Shown piece by piece: positions 33,801 to 45,149 of a stretch of 64,000 bases of DNA. A model generated the notes under the pieces. That model did no database searches. It was not told the DNA's origin and worked only from the letters and a program-made list of their open reading frames with translations. The stretch is from Arenicola marina. Lineage: Eukaryota > Annelida > Polychaeta > Arenicolidae. The position numbers and the translations under genes are program-made. How positions within the stretch are numbered: the stretch's first letter is position 1; each line of letters begins with the position of its first letter. The stretch spans positions 24,861,639 through 24,925,638 of the forward strand of contig OZ025263.1 in NCBI GenBank assembly GCA_964019135.1, in the 5' to 3' direction.

Positions 33801-36800
33801 CAGGCACCCCTATACCTCACCCCACCCTCGTCCTCCGGTCCTAGCACCCTCCAAGGCCCGCTCACCGGAAATACTGCCCATTTCAGGGGCGGATCCAGGG
33901 GGGAGAGCCGGGTCGGCTCGGCCCCGGTCCCCCCCCTTTAGGGCCGAAATTTATACCATTTAACATGAAAACCGAATGAAAATCGAAACCGGCCCTCCCC
34001 CCTTTCCAGCATATCTGGATCCGACTCTGAAACCGGACCCCCCCTATCCAGATTGTCTGGATCCGCCCCGGCATTTAGTTTATACCGTTTGCCAGCTGCA
34101 TCAAGGCAGGTTGGGAAAGAGTGACGGCCCACACCGGCTTGCTTAGCCCAAAACGGATCAAACACATTCGAATAACCCGTACGTCAGTCACTCGGTGGAG
34201 CCATTGCTAACCCAGAGTTTCTGTGTTTTATAGTTTGTTGCATTGTGACTGACCTTATTTAACGACTGCTTTTGTCCCTCAACAGGTGGCCATCTCAGCA
34301 ATGGCGAGGAGATCTGCACTGGTACCACCGTGTCAGGCCCAGCGGACGTGGACTGTCAGTGCAGCTGCGAGTGTGAGCCAGGTAGGATGGTGTGGTATCT
34401 ATGGCTGGATACATCCCATAGTATACACTCATTCACGTGTTCTGTACGTGATGCACATGTGCAGCGCTCATCGCTACTTTAGTGCGGTATTAATTCGCAA
34501 ATTTTGCACAAGGAATGCTGAAAAAATCAAATCCAAAATGTCATTAATGCGTCAATAAATCAAATCAGACAGTAAGAAACTGGATGAGAAGAGTATTTAG
34601 CAGCTCGACCGATAATTAGGGGTTGACAATCGGAATGACGTTTTGAGCATTTAAGTGTTCTAGAGATACATTTGCCCGGGAGATATAGCAATGGTGCCGT
34701 GGTCAGGATTGTTTAACATTAATTTGGTGCCGTGACCAGGATTGTTTTACATGACATGTAATATGCCGCCGTGATCATGATTATTTAACATAAATATGAT
34801 GCCATGATCGGGATTATTTCATATTGATATGGTCCCCTAATCAGGATTATTTTACATTAATACGTTGCCGTTTTCAGGATTATTTACATTAATATGGTGT
34901 CGCGATCAGGATTAGTTAACATTACTATGGTGCCGTGATCGGGATTGCTTAACATTAAAATAATATAGTCCCGTGACAAGGATTATATAACATTAATGTG
35001 ATGCCGTTATCAGGATTATATATCATTAATGTGGTGCCGCGATCAGCATAATTAACAATCATATGGTGCCGTGATCAGAATTATTTTACATTAATGTGTC
35101 GCCATCAGGATTATTTCACATTAATATGGTGCCGTGACCAGGATTATTTTACATTATTATGGTGTCGCGATCAGGATTATTTTATGACATTAATACGCTG
35201 TCGTGATCAGGATTGTGTCTGTTTGGGAAACTCCTCAGTGACTGTGACTGTCTTTTCTCAGAGGAGTGCCCGGTGGAGATGCGCAGTTGCGCAGCTGGGT
35301 TCTCCGTCACTCAAGTTATGGACTCCAGCTACGTCCAGTTTGACGCCTCGGACCTTCAAACCTTCGACGGCGAGAAGCTGCAGCTGTTCACAGACGACAA
35401 ATTCTTGCTGGCGAGGAGCGTGGCCCCCTTTGACCAGGAGCACCCGTGCAAGGTAAGGAACGGGTGGATGTTGGGTAATAAATGTCAATAGGCTGCCTAG
35501 TGTCGCGTTGGACAGAAGCGTCTAAGAGCTCCAGGTTTGTCCTAACGCCGGATCTGTGGCGGATTTCACGAACGCAGTTCAGCCGACTACGGGGCTTAGT
35601 CGGCTAAAGTTACCATGTAAATGATGTGCGATTTTAGCCGACTAAGCCCAGTAGCCGGTTGAACTATATACGTGAAATAGGCCACTGTAGGGAAGTCGAT
35701 TTGCTGGCCTCTTGAACAAGGTGCACCGCACTTTGTAGACTCATGGCATTTCGCATCATAATGAAATTATTTCGTCACACAATCATGGACATGTGCGATA
35801 TGTTTTAGTGAGCATTAGTCGTTTACCTATTCGGATGGAACACATTGAGCGTCCAGACACAGGTCTGGTGATATGACTCTCCTCATGTATGGCTGTCTTT
35901 GACGGATTCTCTAGTCTCGCTTTGTTTGCGTGTATCTGTCACCGTAGCGTATGTAGTCCCGTGCACCGACCCCACTCACACTCAGCACCGTCATAACGGC
36001 CTCTGTATCCACCCACAGTTCCAGATTCACGTGGTCACCAAGATCGACAAACGGACGGGCAGGACGTACCTCAAGTGGCTGGGCGTCGGCTTCGACGAAC
36101 ACGAGAAGAATTCCGACAAGTACGACAAGAACCTAAGGATCTCCATCCAACAGGACCAGGTGGAGATCAGGGGCCGCGGCCTCAAGACGGTAAGATGGTG
36201 GGGCAAGCGGATGATAAGCGGCGTTGCCACCACATGATGAGAAGGGCTGGGCTAGCTGAGGACAAGGGGAGTGGCCACGACACGATGAGAAGGGCGAGGC
36301 AAGCTGATGATAAAGGGAGTGGCCACGACACTGTAAGATGGGTGGGGCTAGCTGATGACAAGGGGCGTGGCCTCGACACTGTAAGATGGGTGGGGCTAGC
36401 TGATGACAAGGGGCGTGGCCACGACACAGTAAGATGGGTGGGGCTAGCTGATGACAAGGGGCGTGGCCACGACACTGTAAGATGGGTGGGGCTAGCTGAT
36501 GACAAGGGGCGTGGCCTCGACATGGTGAGAGGTTCGGGGCAACCTGCTGATAAGGGAATAGCATCCCTACATACAGTGTAATTTAATATTGTGGTGCCGT
36601 GATCAGGATTGTAGTTTTGCTACCAAAATGCCCAGTAACCCTGCGCCCCGCTCTGTGTTCGACACTCCCCGAAACTGTCAATTACCACGATGTGCCCCGG
36701 GCTGTGTTTAACACTGTTTAACAGTCCTACTTATGGTGTACTTTAATATTATGACGCCACTCTCTGCGCTGCAGCCGGACGCGGTGACCGAGTTCCCGTA

Positions 36801-37143
36801 CGAGTACACGGACGCCCAGAACAAGGTGATCCTGACGGCCGACAAGGCGATCCAGGGCGACGCGCTGGTGTACACCGTGGCGGGCGGCGCCGTCGACTAC
36901 GAGTGTCGGTGGCAGATCGTCTTCACGGAGCACCAGAACGGCCACGACACGGTGGTCGTCAGCGTCAGCGAGGACTATAACGGCCTGGTGGAGGGCCTCT
37001 GTGGCGACGCCAACGGCCAGGGGGTCAACGACTGGTTCGGCTGTATGGATCAGAGCATCCCGGCCAACCTCCAGAGCCAGGACAACGACGGACGGATGGC
37101 CGTCTCCGACTCCTGTGTCGAGGGTGTCCACCAGACCAACTGA
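30840..37143 (+). CDS. Secreted VWFD-domain protein, five exons, 287 aa
   Basis: Exons by consensus splice sites and matching phases: 30840-30876, 34286-34381, 35262-35452, 36019-36189 and 36775-37143 (TGA). Exon 1 encodes a signal peptide (MKTFFVICALIIG). Exon 2 adds a Cys-rich stretch (CQCSCECEP). Exons 3-5 form one von Willebrand factor type D domain: CPVEMRSCAAG, VQFDASDLQTFDG, FLLARSVAPF, FQIHVVTKID, LRISIQQDQVEI, VVVSVSEDYNGLVEGLCGDANG, then DWFGCMDQ. GLCGDANG corresponds to the conserved GLCGxxNG of VWD modules. The protein is probably extracellular; the partner is unknown. Introns hold a 25-bp satellite (1), a ~33-bp repeat (2), a foldback (3) and a junction minisatellite (4). Coding DNA is GC-rich compared with its introns. 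A broken inverted paralog lies at 22972-25406. Confidence 0.88.
31634..33245. repeat. 25-bp satellite (~64 units) with higher-order structure, in VWFD intron 1
   Basis: The consensus is TATTACGGTCACATCG followed by TTACCCCAG, with four main variants in the middle (GTCACA, GACCTA, ACCCCG, GTCCCT). The variants recur in order: the block GACCTA-ACCCCG-GTCCCT returns at intervals of 175, 150 and 125 bp (ends of ACCTA at 32340, 32515, 32665, 32790). The 25-bp period opens long spurious ORFs. Confidence 0.95.
33884..34071 (+). mobile_element. CAGGGGCGGATCC MITE, most complete copy, in VWFD intron 1
   Basis: The left end CAGGGGCGGATCCAGG and right end CTGGATCCGCCCCGG are inverted repeats. The core AAATTTATACCATTTAACAT and CCAGCATATCTGGATCCG are shared with the copies at 12080 and 25758. 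A second, partial right-end-like block (CCAGATTGTCTGGATCCG) lies beyond the first. Confidence 0.75.
34687..35215. repeat. Degenerate ~33-38-bp repeat in VWFD intron 2
   Basis: About 14 diverged units resemble ATGGTGCCGTGATCAGGATT plus TATTTTACATTAAT. A single stray unit occurs in intron 4 (36590-36612). The divergence indicates an older array than the others here. Confidence 0.85.
35552..35690. mobile_element. Foldback/palindromic MITE in VWFD intron 3
   Basis: The left arm GTGGCGGATTTCACG, GTTCAGCCGACTAC, GGGCTTAGTCGGCTAAA and the right arm TTTAGCCGACTAAGCCC, AGTAGCCGGTTGAAC, CGTGAAATAGGCCAC form a hairpin with arms of about 55 bp around a loop of about 23 nt (35609-35631). It is a probable non-autonomous DNA element; no coding capacity. 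Confidence 0.85.
36190..36537 (+). repeat. 48-bp minisatellite at the exon 4/intron 4 junction of the intact VWFD gene
   Basis: About seven units of GTAAGATGGGTGGGGCTAGC, TGATGACAAGGGGCGTGGCC and ACGACACT start at the intron 4 donor (GTAAGATGG, 36190). Later units repeat the donor-like GTAAGATGGG at 48-bp intervals. The half before each donor copies the exon 4 end (GGGGCCGCGGCCTCAAGACG). Because 48 is a multiple of 3, the frame of exon 4 stays open through most of the array. Confidence 0.92.
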
Positions 37144-38655
37144 GAGCGACCAGGAGCTATCCGGAGCCATCCGGAGCCATCCGGATCGAGAGTCCGGCAT
37201 GCCTCCGAGGGCGAGGCTGAAGCGGCCGGGAGCAGCCGGAAGGCTGGGGATTGCACGGTGGGGGTGGCACGTTAGAAATAGTTCCTGTACCAGGATTAAT
37301 AGAACATATTAACTGTTTTACTGACACTGATCATGATATTGAGAATTCGCCATGACTGCCCTTTTCGATTTTTTTGTCGTTGATTCCCCGACCTATGCCT
37401 GCAAAAAAACCCAAAAAACTTTGGACAATTACTGGTTTGCTGCAATGGTTTTGGATAAATTTTAAATACTAGTGCCCAAGTTGTATATTGATGCACAATG
37501 TTAATTAATAATGGGAAACGAAACACATTATGGTATAAACATCAGAAAATGTTTTAGTAATTAATACGAGCAAATCAATGAATAAATGTTTGCAAAGGGA
37601 TCAAGTTTACCTTTCCGTGAATCAATGATGCGAAACTGTTTATGCAATGAACCGTACCCCATGGTGAAATATGGCAGTAGTACACGGCACAGTCCGCTAG
37701 ATGGCACTGCTCGGCCCTATTAATCCCCGTTTTCTCTGCCAGATGATGCATTTACGTGATCGTCGAACTTTTCTCCAAAGCATAACTGTTCGCAATAGTC
37801 TATCAAGCATGCCGCGAAGTGATATTGACTAATATTTAGGGACTTAGGCAAATTCTAAAAGTGTTTTTACTGAGCGATCCTGTTTTGTTTTGACGACGGG
37901 ATATCTGTCTTCAATTAGGCTACGTTCAGAGCTAGAAGACGATTTGTGGGACACTAAATTGGGATATTACGTTTTACCATTGGGCGCCAGGCCACTCTTA
38001 ACATGGACTGTTTAATGTGACGACTGGTTGTTACTTTAGTATACATACCACCCGTCACTTTCATCTCTAGTATTCCGACACAGTTTTTAACATTTACGAG
38101 TGGCATTTAGGTCGAATGATCTCATCTCTTCTCTTAACCACTGATGCGGGTAACCATTTGATATCAACAATTTTGTTGACGACACCGTGGCGGGGGAAAA
38201 AACGGCATTCTGTCTCAGAAAGTGGGGTCCGGACCCCCTGGACTCCCCCATGGAACCGACCATGGAGGGGGGAAGGCGGGGCGTAGGGTCGGTGTAGTTT
38301 GCCCTTGGCATCAACCGCTCCCTGTTGAGACTAAGCAAGCCGTGTATTGTTCACATATATTCCGTGTAAACACATGTATCAAGTAGAATAATAAAAGTCA
38401 AGAGATATAATGTTGAAATGTATTGATTGCTTACATGTTTGTTGATTGCTGGCTTCGTTACCCATGACAACAACAACAACAACATATAGCAGCTTCGGGC
38501 TCCCAGCGTTTCTGGCAGAGCCACGTGTCTCTGAAAGTCAGGTTGCCATGGATACCGCTGCGGGACTGTTCCTTTTATTCAGACTGTAGACCCCGTTTCG
38601 CCGGACAGCTTCTAGTGTCAGGGTTATTGTCAAGCTGGAGCGGAATAAACCGACC
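37144..38655. other. 3' flank of the VWFD gene, no gene recognised
   Basis: It starts with the 3' UTR, with a possible polyadenylation signal AATAAA at about 37581. A (CAA)n run is at 38465-38482. A poly-C/G remnant at 38220-38260 resembles MITE interiors. No exon was found. Confidence 0.4.
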
Positions 38656-38659
38656 CAGA

Positions 38660-38925
38660 CTGTTGATCATTCACTGACGTCACTATTACTTTCATCCAAT
38701 CATATGGTGAAAACATTTCTTCCACGTGCATTATGTCTGACAAACAAGTGGGACACACAAGGCCGCATGTCACTTTGTTGTCAGTTTTAGAGATGGATAT
38801 TCTCACTTGTGCCTACCATCAGCTATGTCAATTTCATACTCACGATTAAGGGAAACAAGTCTCAAGTTTGGGGGGTGGGGGGGGGGCTTAGTGTCGGCGT
38901 ATGGATCGGTCTATTAACACCACGT
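38660..38925 (-). repeat. Dispersed repeat family, inverted full-length copy
   Basis: On the minus strand it runs from GACCGATCCATACGCCGACA through ATGAAATTGACATAGC, TGACATGCGGC, CACGTGGAAGA, TGTTTTCACCATATGATTGG to CAGTGAATGATCAACAG. It matches the copy at 44297-44545 along its whole length, defining an element of about 250-265 bp. Confidence 0.82.
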
Positions 38926-39102
38926 GGCTCTCCACTCCCACTTTACAACTTTAACACACATATATCTCCAGTGAGATTGCTCTATACATGGTACGTTATG
39001 ACGGTGACTGGCCTGGTGAGTGATGGCTGCAACGGGCGCATTATGATAAATGACTGCTATCAACGTATGAGAACTATCATCATATAGCTGGCGTTGAACC
39101 GA

Positions 39103-39232
39103 GTGTCTAAATGGTTAGCTATATGTCTAAATGGCTAGCTATATGTCTAAATGGTTACATGTATATGTCTAAATGATTAGCTGTATATGTCTAAATGATT
39201 AGCTGCATATGTCTAAATGGTGCGCTGCATAT
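39103..39232. repeat. ~20-24-bp tandem repeat, ~6 units
   Basis: Units contain ATGTCTAAATGGTTAGCT or ATGTCTAAATGATTAGCT with short ATAT insertions. Confidence 0.85.
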
Positions 39233-39506
39233 ACGCGCATTGTAATACAATACTATGTCGCCACTTCCCAGAGATTTAATTCATCGTGTAAACTGACGTA
39301 TGTAGACAGTTTCAAAGAATCTAACACTCTAAAACAGTCTAACAATTCATTTTGTGAGGTGTGACATGTTATCATGAAGACGATAGTAGGCCTATTAGCG
39401 GAGGCCCTTAAGAGGCCAGAATCCGATTAGAGTGCAAGAAAAACCCACAATATCCTTTAAGATGTCTGCCCCTCCCCCTCACACCGCCAACCCGTTCAAC
39501 TCCATC

Positions 39507-40206
39507 CATTCCACTCCATCCCCGATGTGAGTTCTTCCCGAGCACTGGACGTCGCTACTATGGTTACTGTACCAGTAACGGGCGGGGTATATTCTATGCA
39601 CCACTCCATTCCACTCCATCCCCGATGTGAGTTCTTCCCGAGCACTGGACGTCGCTACTATGGTTACTGTACCAGTAACGGGCGGGGTATATTCTATGCA
39701 CCACTCCATTCCACTCCATCCCCGATGTGAGTTCATCCCGAGCACTGGACGTCGCTACTGTAGTTACTGTACCAGTAACGGGCGGGGTATATTCTATGCA
39801 CCACTCCATTCCACTCCATCCCCGATGTGAGTTCATCCCGAGCACTGGACGTCGCTACTGTAGTTACTGTACCAGTAACGGGCGGGGTATATTCTATGCA
39901 CCACTCCATTCCACTCCATCCCCGATGTGAGTTCTTCCCGAGCACTGGACGTCGCTACTATGGTTACTGTACCAGTAACGGGCGGGGTATATTCTATGCA
40001 CCACTCCATTCCACTCCATCCCCGATGTGAGTTCATCCCGAGCACTGGACGTCGCTACTGTAGTTACTGTACCAGTAACGGGCGGGGTATATTCTATGCA
40101 CCACTCCATTCCACTCCATCCCCGATGTGAGTTCATCCCGAGCACTGGACGTCGCTACTGTAGTTAGAGTAACGGGCGGGGTATATTCAATGCACCACTC
40201 CATTCC
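39507..40206. repeat. 100-bp tandem repeat, ~7 units in two subtypes
   Basis: Each unit starts CCACTCCATTCCACTCCATC and contains GAGCACTGGACGTCGCTACT and ACGGGCGGGGTATATTC. Two subtypes differ at linked sites (GTTCTTCCC with CTATGG; GTTCATCCC with CTGTAG) and run in the order 1,1,2,2,1,2,2. The last unit is shortened. Each unit has the small hairpin GTTACTG-TAC-CAGTAAC. The exact 100-bp period and high identity indicate recent expansion. Confidence 0.96.
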
Positions 40207-42074
40207 CATTGTTTATCGATCAGGAATCGATCACGTCCCGTTGTTTATCTGAGACATATGTACCTCCGCTAAAGGCTTATATCGTGACCCGCCTCGTAAT
40301 ACCCCTCCTCCACACTACAGCCCCTCCGCTCCGCCCCCCCCCCCACCCGCCCGCCTGGATAGGCATAGACAAAGTACAAGGAGGTTATCGCCATAATGAG
40401 GAGTTAACTTGAGGCATTGCCGAACCTTCATCAGTCTGTAGCAGCTCCATTTTCCTCAGGCAAGCCTCTAGACGGTACAGAATATGGCGAACTGCTACCG
40501 ATTGATGTCCTGCGAGTACAACCGCCAATCTCCCTATGCGGTCCCTCTACCTCATTCAAAGCTAGAACTTTAACCATCCTAATGATCCTACTTACGCCAA
40601 ATCAGAGATTTGTAATTAAATTACGGTAATGTTCCTTTGGAACTCAATTTTTGAATCGAATCGATCGAGGTCAACAGATATTTGGAAATCTTTCGTCGAA
40701 GCGAAACCGTTATACATGTAGTGATAGTAAAACGATACGTTGACAGTAACTGTTATGTGGCGCACAAATGTAAGGAACGAACACCTACTGCGAGAGTGGC
40801 ACACCGACATATGTATTTCAATTGTAGTGTAGAGTAATTGCAAAATATAGGAGAAAATAAGGCTGAAAGCTGTTTCAGAAACTGACCTGATTTTGTCAGA
40901 TCGAGGGGTGGGGGGGTGGGGGGTATCCCCTTTTGACTCACAAATCCCCAAAATTAGATAGAGCAATATCGAATCTCCAAAATGAGGACATTTCAAATCT
41001 GGGCTCGAAAAAGACCCCACCTTACTGGTGATATAGCAAATATCGAGAAATTCGCAGACTGCTATAACTGATCGCCATAAATAGGCAAAGGGTCTTCGCG
41101 TTGAACCAGGAATTGTACGGATAACGATCCCCCAAAATTACCAACAGCTAATCGCGAATCTCCAAGAATTCCTGAATGCCAATCGCGGAGATCGTAAAAA
41201 GTATTCAGCCCCCCCGCCCCCCTCTATCCTTTGTTTTCTGATAATTGACTCCTGCACCCCCCTCCCTCTATCCTTCGTTCTCTGATAATTGACGCCTGCC
41301 CCCCCCCCACCCCCCACGCATTTTCGCCGATTTTTCTCTTCTTTATATTATGTGCCATCATCTGAATAGCGGCCACCTTCCCCGCTGACCCTCGCATTAC
41401 AATCTCCCCTCCACTTGGTGTCTCTTTACCGGGCCACGTGTCTCTGGCCGACCAGGATGGCAGCCGCGTTATCCTCGCTTGATCGTTAGTAATTTCTCGC
41501 CCTCGTTTATCATTACGTTCCCGCTCCCACGTCCATTGTAACTAACCGCTCCTGTTCCCCACGCACGCCAATTGACGTCCTATTTACTGTAGCGGGGAGA
41601 ATAGGTAGTGGGGGAGGCGGGTTGGAGAAGTGTGTGTGTGGGGGGGCGGGGGGGGGGGGTGCGGGATATCAACGCGTGACTTGTGTCAATCGATGACAAA
41701 AGGACGCTAGTTTGTACAGGACAGTATTACGTCTGGCCCACCGATGGGTCATCCCTCGTCACCCTGCCAACGCCTCCTACCCCCGCCCCCCCCTCCCCCC
41801 CCCGCTTCTCGAACCCATCCCCTCCCCGCGCCTGGTTTTCTGGTGCCTGTAACCCTACCCCCACCCGCCCGTAGTCCATCCACTTCTATGTACCCGAGGC
41901 TTCTCTTATCGGACAGACTCGCCGTGTTTGCCAGGGAAATCAATGGGGTGCCTTCAAATAGAGACGACCGCGTTGATTTGGTGGCCGCTTGCCTCTTAAT
42001 CTCGTCTGTAGTAGCACAGGGCGCCCCTGCGGCGTCTTCGATCTCCTCTCTCCGCGCCGCCTCACGGTGCAAAA
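40207..42074. other. Intergenic, no gene recognised
   Basis: Several C/G-rich homopolymer tracts (40337-40345, 40908-40922, 41300-41313, 41641-41661, 41790-41802). A short direct repeat CTCTATCCTTTGTT/CTCTATCCTTCGTT with CTGATAATTGAC lies at 41222-41293. Confidence 0.4.
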
Positions 42075-44296
42075 AGGAAACACTGTTTTTCCGGGCAAAT
42101 GGCGGTGGAACTGTTGACTTTTTTCCCCGACCACCTTCTGTTTTTAACCGCCGTGGCGACGGGGCAGTTCTATCCACTTGGTGTCTACGGCGCCAGACAC
42201 ACGCCGCTTTGCTTCTTTTACAGTTGTTGACCCGTTTATTGCTCACGAGGGTACTATGCTGACAGTTCCCCTTGGAGCATGACCGGGATTGGGGCGGGGC
42301 GCCAGGACGGGTCTAGGGGGCAGGGCGAGGGTTGGGGCGGGGCGCCAGAGCGGGGCAAGGGGGTGGGACGAATGTTGGGGCGTGGCGGGAGGCGAGGCGA
42401 GTTTTTCCCTCACATGTATCGTGGCAGTGAGGGCTCTCCAGGTAATCCCAAGGATGAGTGATTAGTCATAGAAGAACTGGCGGAACTTAAACCACCAAAA
42501 AAAATGCTAGAGTTAAAAATTATCCTTCCGGCCTCGTTTGCGGTGCGGTGACCCAGCCTTTCGAGCAGAACGCATTAAAAGTGTCTCGTTTAAATAAAGA
42601 TAAATGACGCCATGTGATTGGCTTAACGTGTTGCGGGGTCGTTCCATGGGGTATAATCCACCGCACGGTGGCGCTGCGTAACTTCCACTTACCCAGGATG
42701 CCACCTTGCGTAGTAAGGTAAAGAATGGTTCGGGAGAGCGGGTAAGGTTAGTGCTCGGCCCTCCCATCTCATAGCACGGCCCATTTGACAGCCATATTGA
42801 TGTAACCCACGTGATGAAAACTGGGGATAACATGGCGTTCATCTGCTGATCACCAGAGGGCCGTGTTATGTCCCTGAACCGTACGCCGTCGGCATGGTCT
42901 GAATTTCCCGTATTGATGGATTTAACTCGGCCGACGAAAAATGCTGAGATACAAAACTTGTGTTCACGATTATCATCGTCAAGGTTAGGAATCTGCGGCT
43001 GCTAGGCAACGCATTCGATTTTTGCTGCAAGCTATTTATTTGCAAGCCGCATGTTAATTGCAATTTCCCCTATTCAATTTGTAAGCGTTTTTTTTCAATC
43101 CTGAACCATTTCGCATTTCGCACTTTGTACATACATAAAGACACAAGCTCCAGTGCCACGGATTAAAGATGGCATGGTAACTGTGGACCCATACTGGGAT
43201 ACCCACGTGGGTTGTTCACCGCTGGCCTGGGGAGAGAGAGGGGATCCTGCGCCCTGTAAAGCACCGACCGAGGGGCACCAAACAATGTTATCTGAGATAA
43301 GGAAACGTGGAGATCCAATCTGTCTTGGCTTGTGTGTGTGTGTGTGAGAGGAGAGGAGCGGTTGGCTCCTTGAGGGGGCGTGGGGCTCACTAGGGCGTGA
43401 GCTGGGGGGGGGGGGGTGTTTGTGTCTGGGGGAGAGGGGGCCCGCGGGCCTGATCAACGTGTTTTCACGTCTCCTGTATCAGCACCGCCATGTCCGCCCC
43501 AACCACAACAAGCCGAAGGCTTCTGATGCAGCACATAAGGGTGGTGGGGAGTGGAGGAGGAATTCGGGGGGGGGGGGGATTGGCTGATGGAGGGGATGGG
43601 TTTAGTGGGTGATCTGTTACCTTAGCGTTTGTCATTGCACCCTAGTCGGTCGGCGCTCACAGCCCGCAGCATTACACACATGGAATGCCATAGCATTTTA
43701 CCGAAGCAATTGATTTCTCGCAATCAAGTGTTTTACATTAGCGATTGACATGATACTAAATATACACTGTGCTTTGTGAAATGCACATCGTTCCGCTCTG
43801 TAAAAGATGTCCATATTTGCGCTCTGAATTTGAGTGATTGCTTCGGCGGCACATTTTTCATGTTAAACACAGGCTGACCATTTGGTTTCCAGTGCCTCAG
43901 GGAGATTGATTTGTATTTGCGAGTTGATTACTTTATCGAGTAGATTTATTCGGAGCTGTACTGCAGTCACAACATAGCACCAACAGAACTAGGAGCAAAT
44001 AAGGACAAGGATGTGTCTCAAATGGACCTTCACAATCTTACCATTGACCGTGCGCGGCGGTGTTCAAGGACTAAACCGGCCATGCGTGAAGAACTAGCCC
44101 AGATAGTGGCGCAGATACAATGTGTAACTGCGCTTGGAGCCAGTGACTGTCAGCCCATCGCCAGTCGGTCTATCATGGTCCTCCCTCATCTGTCACCCAT
44201 CTGCCTCATCTGTCACTCATCGGCCTCATCTGTCACTCACCTGATGAATCGCTCGTCTTGCTATAGCTTAATTAGGCGCGATGTCTCGCGGCAAAA

Positions 44297-44545
44297 TAGA
44301 CCTATGCATATTCCGACACAAAGCACCTCCCACGCTTGAGTCTTTTTGCCTTAATAATGAGAATGAAATTGACAACCATAACTGATGTTAGGAACATGTG
44401 ATCAGGACTCATATCTGAAACTGACAAAAAAGTGACATGCTCGCTTTGTTTGTCTGATTTAATTGCCCGATATAACGAACGTGGAAGATATGTTTTCACC
44501 ACATGATTGGATAAAATCAACAATGACGTCAATAAATGATTGCGC
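44297..44545 (+). repeat. Dispersed repeat family, full-length copy inside segmental copy 1
   Basis: It shares AAATTGACAACCATAACTGA, ATATCTGAAACTGAC, AAGTGACATGC, AACGTGGAAGATATG and TTTTCACCACATGATTGG with the inverted copy at 38660-38925. Confidence 0.82.
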
Positions 44546-45149
44546 ACAAAGGGGCCTCTGTCACCAATGTACTACTTCATCATTTCTTACTACTGGTTTG
44601 TGTAACTCGAACGATGAGACCTCCTGTGTTAGAAACCAATAAAATATGAAGCTTGATGTATAATGCTCACGAGGACATCTACCCCGGGGGTGGGAGTGGG
44701 GGAGGGGAGGAAGGAGGGGGGGTCTGCGACCTTCCTAAGATACCACGACCTCTATCGGGGGCTGCCATCACCTTAGGTTTAGAGGCAGGATGTGAGATAC
44801 TGGAAACTCCCGGAAAAAATAATTAACAGAAATTTTAGGGGTCTACTTCGCAAAAAGTCATGTATTATGTAGATATAGAGCGTCTTCGTATATCGATTCT
44901 TGTTAAAATGAAGTTGAAGTCTCGGTTGTCGACAGAGGGAAATGACATAATTGAAATTCTAGATGTGATTTTGTACTTAGATAGTCACGAGGTTGGAGAC
45001 GAGGAGTGCGGAGTCCCGACTGAATGTGTCCCCCACAGCTTGTCGGTAACATGGCAACAGCTTGTTCCCGTGTGTCGTGTTCACAATACGCTCCACCATC
45101 TCGGTATATTGAATCGGGGCTCAAATCACTGGGATTATCGTCTGAAGAT

